Positions 38,513-42,655 of a DNA stretch of 42,655 nucleotides are shown here, piece by piece (the stretch's first letter is position 1; every line of letters begins with the position of its first letter). The stretch is taken from positions 1-42,655 of the IMG/VR virus record IMGVR_UViG_3300025070_002720; one strand, given 5' to 3'. A model generated the notes under the pieces. That model made no database searches and was not told the DNA's origin. It saw only the letters and a program-made list of their open reading frames with translations. Source of the DNA: a virus. Position numbers and translations under genes: made by a program.

Positions 38513-39385
38513 TTAGGTGTTTAAATGTATATACGCCCACTTAACCGGTATTTTACTAAGATAAGGTTTATAAAAGTTAAAAACAACTTTTTCCACAGAA
38601 AAAGATGGAGCAATATTCGCATTTTGTACAGCGTAAGGAGAGTCATCTACCTTTCGTATCTCTTCTGCGGTAGTACCTCGAAACTCTTTAGGTGTATTTG
38701 AAACCCAAAAAGAATGAAACACTCTATGTAAATCTTCTTCTTTTACATGTCCTCTGTATTGTACAAATAAAGAATGTTGCGGGGAAATTACTTCCAAACC
38801 TAAGGTTTCTAAAAATACATCTGCTGCAAAACGTAATGGAAGACCTTTATCTAATAATACCTGAGCTGATTTCCTATTTAACTGGTATGCATGCCCAGCA
38901 TATTTGTCTGAAAGCATATCAGGTTTAAATATCTCTGTTTGATCAGTTGTATTTTTTCCTAATAATTCTTCATTGGTCCTGCCCCACATAACAATATCGT
39001 AAGGTGTTCTTTTTACTTGCTCAATAAAGTTAGTTAGTCTGCCTGTAAGAATATATTCAGTCATTCTTTCGCTAAACGTAGCATCATCTTCCAGTATTAA
39101 ACAGTTAGCATGTTCTGAGTTTATGAAAGCAGTATACGCTAACCTGTGGGAAAGGGCACAGCCTATAATATTTTTGGTTAGTAGTCCATTGCAGTCTATA
39201 AATATAGGGTTTAATGTACCCTCTTTTATAAGTTCTTGTTGGCTTTTTAAATCACTTCCTGCAATACATTCTATAAACTGATAGTTGGTAATATTAAACT
39301 TATTGAAAAAGTCTAATATTTTAGCTTTCCTTTCAGTGTATGCAGGGAGATTTAATACGTAGATTATATCAACTCCGAAATCCAT
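38513..39385 (-). CDS. Glycosyltransferase family 25-like
   Basis: A 290-residue GT25-type enzyme, the LPS beta-galactosyltransferase fold. It starts with the family's IIYVLNLPAYTERK (8-21), has IIGCALSHRLAY (73-84) and the LILEDDATFSER (97-108) acidic metal region (Glu99, Asp100, Asp101). A KYAGHAYQLNRKSAQVL segment also fits. Typical substrates are glycans or hydroxylysine-bearing proteins. First gene of the glycosyltransferase cassette, 13 bases after the 39399 gene. Confidence 0.85.
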   Translation of the reverse strand: MDFGVDIIYVLNLPAYTERKAKILDFFNKFNITNYQFIECIAGSDLKSQQELIKEGTLNPIFIDCNGLLTKNIIGCALSHRLAYTAFINSEHANCLILEDDATFSERMTEYILTGRLTNFIEQVKRTPYDIVMWGRTNEELLGKNTTDQTEIFKPDMLSDKYAGHAYQLNRKSAQVLLDKGLPLRFAADVFLETLGLEVISPQHSLFVQYRGHVKEEDLHRVFHSFWVSNTPKEFRGTTAEEIRKVDDSPYAVQNANIAPSFSVEKVVFNFYKPYLSKIPVKWAYIHLNT

Positions 39386-39398
39386 AACTTAATTTAAT

Positions 39399-39944
39399 TT
39401 AAACGTCTAATAAACTTGAACTAGGTACTAAATTTTGCAGTTCTCCTTTTAAATGCGTGTAACAATGCTGGTAAATATTAGTTAAGTTATCCATCTGTAT
39501 ACGGTTAACGTCAAGTACAGATTCACTAATATATGTCCATTCCGAACTAGATACCCATCTAGTTTCTTCTACTTCATTTCCATCATCATCAAAATCTATA
39601 TAGGTTTGACTTGAAGAAGTGAATATTTCCTCCCAATGTTCTCTAACAACTTGTTCTGTAGACCCTGTTAAAGGGAAAGAAATAAGTTCAGGTAAGTTTA
39701 AAGAACCTGTGATAGATCCAGATTCGTATTCTAGGTTATACATTGGAACACATGCTACATTTACTAAGTCATCTTGGTAGTAGTACTTTTTAGATTTAAG
39801 AGCATCGCTTGATGATAGAAATACTACAGGGTTGTACTCTACTTCACCTAACCATGGCTTTACTTTATAAAATTCTATCCTAATGTAGGCTGTTTCTGTA
39901 TTACCCCAATCTGTTTTTAATGTTCCTTTTAATTGTATTGCCAT
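39399..39944 (-). CDS. Virion/tail protein, unknown family
   Basis: A 181-residue beta-rich protein (MAIQLKGTLKTDWGNTETAY start), with a YIRIEFYKVKPWLGEVEYNP strand pair and a Trp/Ser-rich end. Its composition and place between the tail fibre and the glycosyltransferases suggest a fibre-associated adaptor or a chaperone. No family is recognised. The leader carries a TTATATTA-containing element (39962-39972) on the minus strand. Confidence 0.55.
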   Translation of the reverse strand: MAIQLKGTLKTDWGNTETAYIRIEFYKVKPWLGEVEYNPVVFLSSSDALKSKKYYYQDDLVNVACVPMYNLEYESGSITGSLNLPELISFPLTGSTEQVVREHWEEIFTSSSQTYIDFDDDGNEVEETRWVSSSEWTYISESVLDVNRIQMDNLTNIYQHCYTHLKGELQNLVPSSSLLDV

Positions 39945-39961
39945 TTTGTTTTACTTTAATA

Positions 39962-39972
39962 TAATATAAGCT
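39962..39972 (-). promoter_or_regulatory. Putative promoter element ahead of the 39944 gene
   Basis: Minus-strand AGCTTATATTA, 18 bases before the ATG at 39944. It matches TTCTTATATTA at 9 of 11 bases and would begin the glycosyltransferase cassette transcript. Confidence 0.35.
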
Positions 39973-39976
39973 AAAT

Positions 39977-42655
39977 TTATTTATTCTCCAACTTTTTTAT
40001 TCTATCTTCTAATTTATCGATAGTTTCTTGCTGTTCTTTCATACCTTCTATTAACAAAGCAACTATTTTTTGGTAGTTTACTGCTTTGTATCCGTTTTCT
40101 CTAGTTTGAACTATTTCCGGTAAGACTCCCTCTATCTCTTGAGCTATAATACCGATATCTTTACTCCCTTTCTCGTAAGTGTCTTGTTTATCATTCCAAT
40201 TAAAATAATAACCAGAGAGTTTATTAATTTTAACTAGGGGATTATTAATTTTTACTAGATTATCTTTAAATCTTTTATCAGATGAGTAGAATGCTATTAC
40301 ATCACCTTTTACTCTTAAATTACCAGAGTGATCTAACCACATACTAGTCTTAGAACCTACTGCATAGGAATCGGTTGTAGCAAAATACATTTTAGTACCG
40401 TAGGAACCATCTGATCTTACATATATACCTGCTTGAGCATTTGATCCATTAGCGGTATCACTAGCTCCAAATGTTATTGCATTACCAAAATGATCAGTAG
40501 CAACTCCTGGATCTAAGTGTATAGTACCAACCGCTGTTCCTGGTTGTGTAGTATTCCAGTTAGCAGAATCTCCTGATATGTAAAGACCAGTTCCAGGTGA
40601 AGAGGTACCGATACCTACGTTACCGCCAGTAAAAGTAAAATTACCTCCTGAACCACCGTGCTGATTTGCACGAAAGGCCATTGACGCGTACGAATTTAAA
40701 TAAGCAGTAGAAGCGTTATCGTATACTGAAAAAGTAGGACCTGAATTTCCAGTTCTTTTACCTTGTAAGAAGTATAAATCATTTGATGTTCCTTCTACAC
40801 TTATTCCTGCTCCTGCATTTATAAATAATTCCCCTGATAAAGAATATGTTGATCCAGCAGAAAGTGGTAAATAAGGCCCTTGTGATCCTCCACCACTATC
40901 TGATTTAGGTAATTTAATCAATACCCACACAGCAGAACTAAAGTCTTGTCCACCTTGCATATTGTTTGTTTCAGTAGGATATTCATCAAAAAATCCATTT
41001 ATTCCATCATCATTACCAAAACCTGCATGTTCAAAACTATCTTGTCCACTATAAGTTCTTGTAGCAGATACAGTAATCTTAGCATCTGCAGCACCCTCCC
41101 AATTGAAAGCGTTTGCAGTAGCTGTTGTATATGCCGATGATGGATTTGTAACATTACCATCAGACATACCTACTGAGGTTTGCGATGGGTTAATCCATCT
41201 TCCGAATCCATCGTAACTACCATTTATATTCCATCCAAATTTATTATTACCCGAATGATTAGGTCCAACTGATGCCATTCCGCTATCAGCCCCTCCAGAA
41301 AAGAAATGTTTCCATAGTCTACCTGCTGGTACTCCGTATATAAAATCTATAGTTCGTGTATCCCTCCATTTAGTAAAGTCTGTTGCACCCATAATTCTAA
41401 CCTCTGTAGGATAGCTATTCCCAAAATCTGCAGAGAACTGTGTGGTTTCACTTTGGGATGTAGACGTACTTAATCCGGATACAGAACTCCAAGTACCCTG
41501 TATTTCATTCATAGCATTACTAGCGAATCTACCGACTAAAACCCATTCACCGTAATTATCTGTAATTACTCTACATTTTTGTAATCCTCCGTTAGGAGTT
41601 TTTATTAATCTAATTTCTGAAGTGTATTTACCAAAGTTAGTTGGTGTTGCCGAAGTAGATAATTCTTGAGATGGTGCAGATGAATTTCTACCAAAATAAG
41701 CATTACCATTTGCCAATACTCTAAATCCAGCATTATTGCTGCCTCCAAAAATAGAAGAAACTCTCAACACTTGTTGGGTGCCGCTTGAATTAGTTTCTAT
41801 ATGTGCTCCAATACCTGAAGTGCTGGTATTGTAGAAGTATCCCATCCATTGAGAAGAGTTTTGACTAACTTGAAGTAACCCATCTGCAGGGTTAGTAACT
41901 CCTATACCAACATTTCCTTCTGATGATATTGTCATTCTAGTAGCGAATGAACTATCTTGAGTTTGAAACTGTAAGGAACCTTTATTATCAGCGTTATCTC
42001 TATATCCTGCAACTGTAGCAAAAGTATCACCGTTATTACTAAAGATCATTTCTCCAACAGGACCATCTGTTCCGTTTGTCCTTTTTCCGTCTAATTCTAA
42101 CGTAGCAGTTGAGGTATCTGTATCATGATTTTCGATTGATAGTTGGAAAGAAGGATCAGTTGTACCTATACCTACCTTACCGTCTCTATCTATTCTAACT
42201 TTTTCTGTTGGTGCGCTACCTCCTGTTTGTGTCATAAAGGTTAAAGCTGAACCTCCGTTACCGTTAGCTAACTGATGCACAGAATTTATTCTTGTTTCAA
42301 CAAAATCAGTATTTGCTCCTGACCAGTATCTACCGTTCATTACAATAGAGTTTTGTACATCTCCAGCATCGGTTAAAGCTCCATCACGATTTCTTAGACG
42401 TAAAATTGTACCTCCTGAATCAGATCTTAATTCGACTAAATTAGCAGGACTAGTAGTACCTATACCTACCTTACCTGATTGTAAGATAGATAATGGTGTT
42501 TTTATATCTGTATCTGCATGAAATTTAAAATCGATTCTTTTAGGGACACTATTACCTCCGTTTACTCCTATTATTTCAGAGTACCTAGGGTTAGAGCTAC
42601 CAGGATTGAATAAATTATAACCTTGGAACCTTATTGATGAACCTGAATTATCTGC
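39977..42655 (-). CDS. Tail fibre with S74 intramolecular chaperone, 5' end cut by window
   Basis: Partial: hand translation from 42340 to the window edge finds no stop, so the true start lies beyond 42655 and the Met at 42340 is internal. At least 892 residues are present. Repeated VGIGTTSP-type peptides (near 42460, 42170, 41900 and 40610) mark beta-structured fibre repeats. The C-terminus has the S74 endosialidase-type chaperone: SSDKRFKDN with the Ser/Lys pair, DIGIIAQEIEGVLPEIV, AVNYQKIVALLIEGMKEQQE and a final coiled coil. This domain trimerises the fibre and then cuts itself off. The fibre decides host range. It is followed by the 39399 gene. Confidence 0.93.
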   Translation of the reverse strand, partial: ADNSGSSIRFQGYNLFNPGSSNPRYSEIIGVNGGNSVPKRIDFKFHADTDIKTPLSILQSGKVGIGTTSPANLVELRSDSGGTILRLRNRDGALTDAGDVQNSIVMNGRYWSGANTDFVETRINSVHQLANGNGGSALTFMTQTGGSAPTEKVRIDRDGKVGIGTTDPSFQLSIENHDTDTSTATLELDGKRTNGTDGPVGEMIFSNNGDTFATVAGYRDNADNKGSLQFQTQDSSFATRMTISSEGNVGIGVTNPADGLLQVSQNSSQWMGYFYNTSTSGIGAHIETNSSGTQQVLRVSSIFGGSNNAGFRVLANGNAYFGRNSSAPSQELSTSATPTNFGKYTSEIRLIKTPNGGLQKCRVITDNYGEWVLVGRFASNAMNEIQGTWSSVSGLSTSTSQSETTQFSADFGNSYPTEVRIMGATDFTKWRDTRTIDFIYGVPAGRLWKHFFSGGADSGMASVGPNHSGNNKFGWNINGSYDGFGRWINPSQTSVGMSDGNVTNPSSAYTTATANAFNWEGAADAKITVSATRTYSGQDSFEHAGFGNDDGINGFFDEYPTETNNMQGGQDFSSAVWVLIKLPKSDSGGGSQGPYLPLSAGSTYSLSGELFINAGAGISVEGTSNDLYFLQGKRTGNSGPTFSVYDNASTAYLNSYASMAFRANQHGGSGGNFTFTGGNVGIGTSSPGTGLYISGDSANWNTTQPGTAVGTIHLDPGVATDHFGNAITFGASDTANGSNAQAGIYVRSDGSYGTKMYFATTDSYAVGSKTSMWLDHSGNLRVKGDVIAFYSSDKRFKDNLVKINNPLVKINKLSGYYFNWNDKQDTYEKGSKDIGIIAQEIEGVLPEIVQTRENGYKAVNYQKIVALLIEGMKEQQETIDKLEDRIKKLENK

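Noticed and set aside
39977-42340. Taking the Met at 42340 as the fibre's start
   Set aside because: The same frame is open to the window end with VGIGTTSP repeat sequence before that Met, so it is internal.
1-42655. tRNA genes, CRISPR arrays, insertion sequences, integrase or att sites
   Set aside because: No cloverleaf-like stretches, regular direct repeats with spacers, transposase or integrase motifs were seen. A scan with dedicated tools could still find a cryptic tRNA.

Overview
The window is part of a tailed-phage genome. All 53 protein-coding genes lie on the minus strand, packed with start/stop overlaps and gaps below 150 bases. The tail genes are of the contractile (myovirus) type: sheath, tube, tape measure, a LysM-like wedge protein, a large hub protein with a cell-wall-hydrolase-like domain, and a fibre with a self-cleaving chaperone. 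Replication proteins are T4-like (gp41-type helicase, UvsX/RecA, gp32-like SSB), but the polymerase is family A instead of T4's family B. The DNA is AT-rich (roughly 30-33% GC in stretches I counted by hand). Leaders mostly lack a GGAGG-type ribosome site and a DUF4494-like gene is present. Together these suggest a Bacteroidota host, probably a flavobacterium. The host assignment is inference.

Layout in transcription order (high to low coordinates). 42655-39399: partial S74 tail fibre and a companion protein. 39385-35038: an accessory cassette of three glycosyltransferases, a radical-SAM-like protein and a 2OG-Fe(II)-oxygenase-like protein. 34967-22395: virion and tail module (two small proteins, sheath, tube, two overlapping chaperone genes with a possible frameshift site, tape measure, baseplate proteins, hub). 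22347-16155: replication module (a second, minimal family-A polymerase-like protein, SSB, RecA, 5'-3' exonuclease, helicase). 16065-13060: class I ribonucleotide reductase NrdB/NrdA and thioredoxin. 12688-3608: 7-deazaguanine module (QueC, QueD, QueE, FolE, DpdA, a formyltransferase, QueF) mixed with a phosphoribosyltransferase, a MazG-like protein, a glycosyltransferase, a P-loop kinase and an exported nuclease. 3606-1: small unknown genes, a GIY-YIG-like protein and the main DNA polymerase, cut by the window edge.

The central story is DNA hypermodification. FolE, QueD, QueE, QueC and QueF make preQ1 from GTP, and DpdA would exchange it for guanine in DNA. A PurN-like formyltransferase overlapping dpdA fits DpdN, predicted to formylate dPreQ1. 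The predicted genome base is therefore 2'-deoxy-7-(formylamino)methyl-7-deazaguanine, which would protect against restriction. Several pathway enzymes are atypical: QueC has lost all four zinc cysteines, QueE has a CX3CX7C cluster and QueD has HGY instead of HGH.

Other points worth attention are the second polymerase-like protein, Leu at the '762' position of the main polymerase, a U7 slippery tract between the tail chaperone genes, and families of repeated leader motifs that look like phage promoters. No tRNA genes, CRISPR arrays, insertion sequences, integrase or attachment sites were recognised. Head and packaging genes are not in the window.
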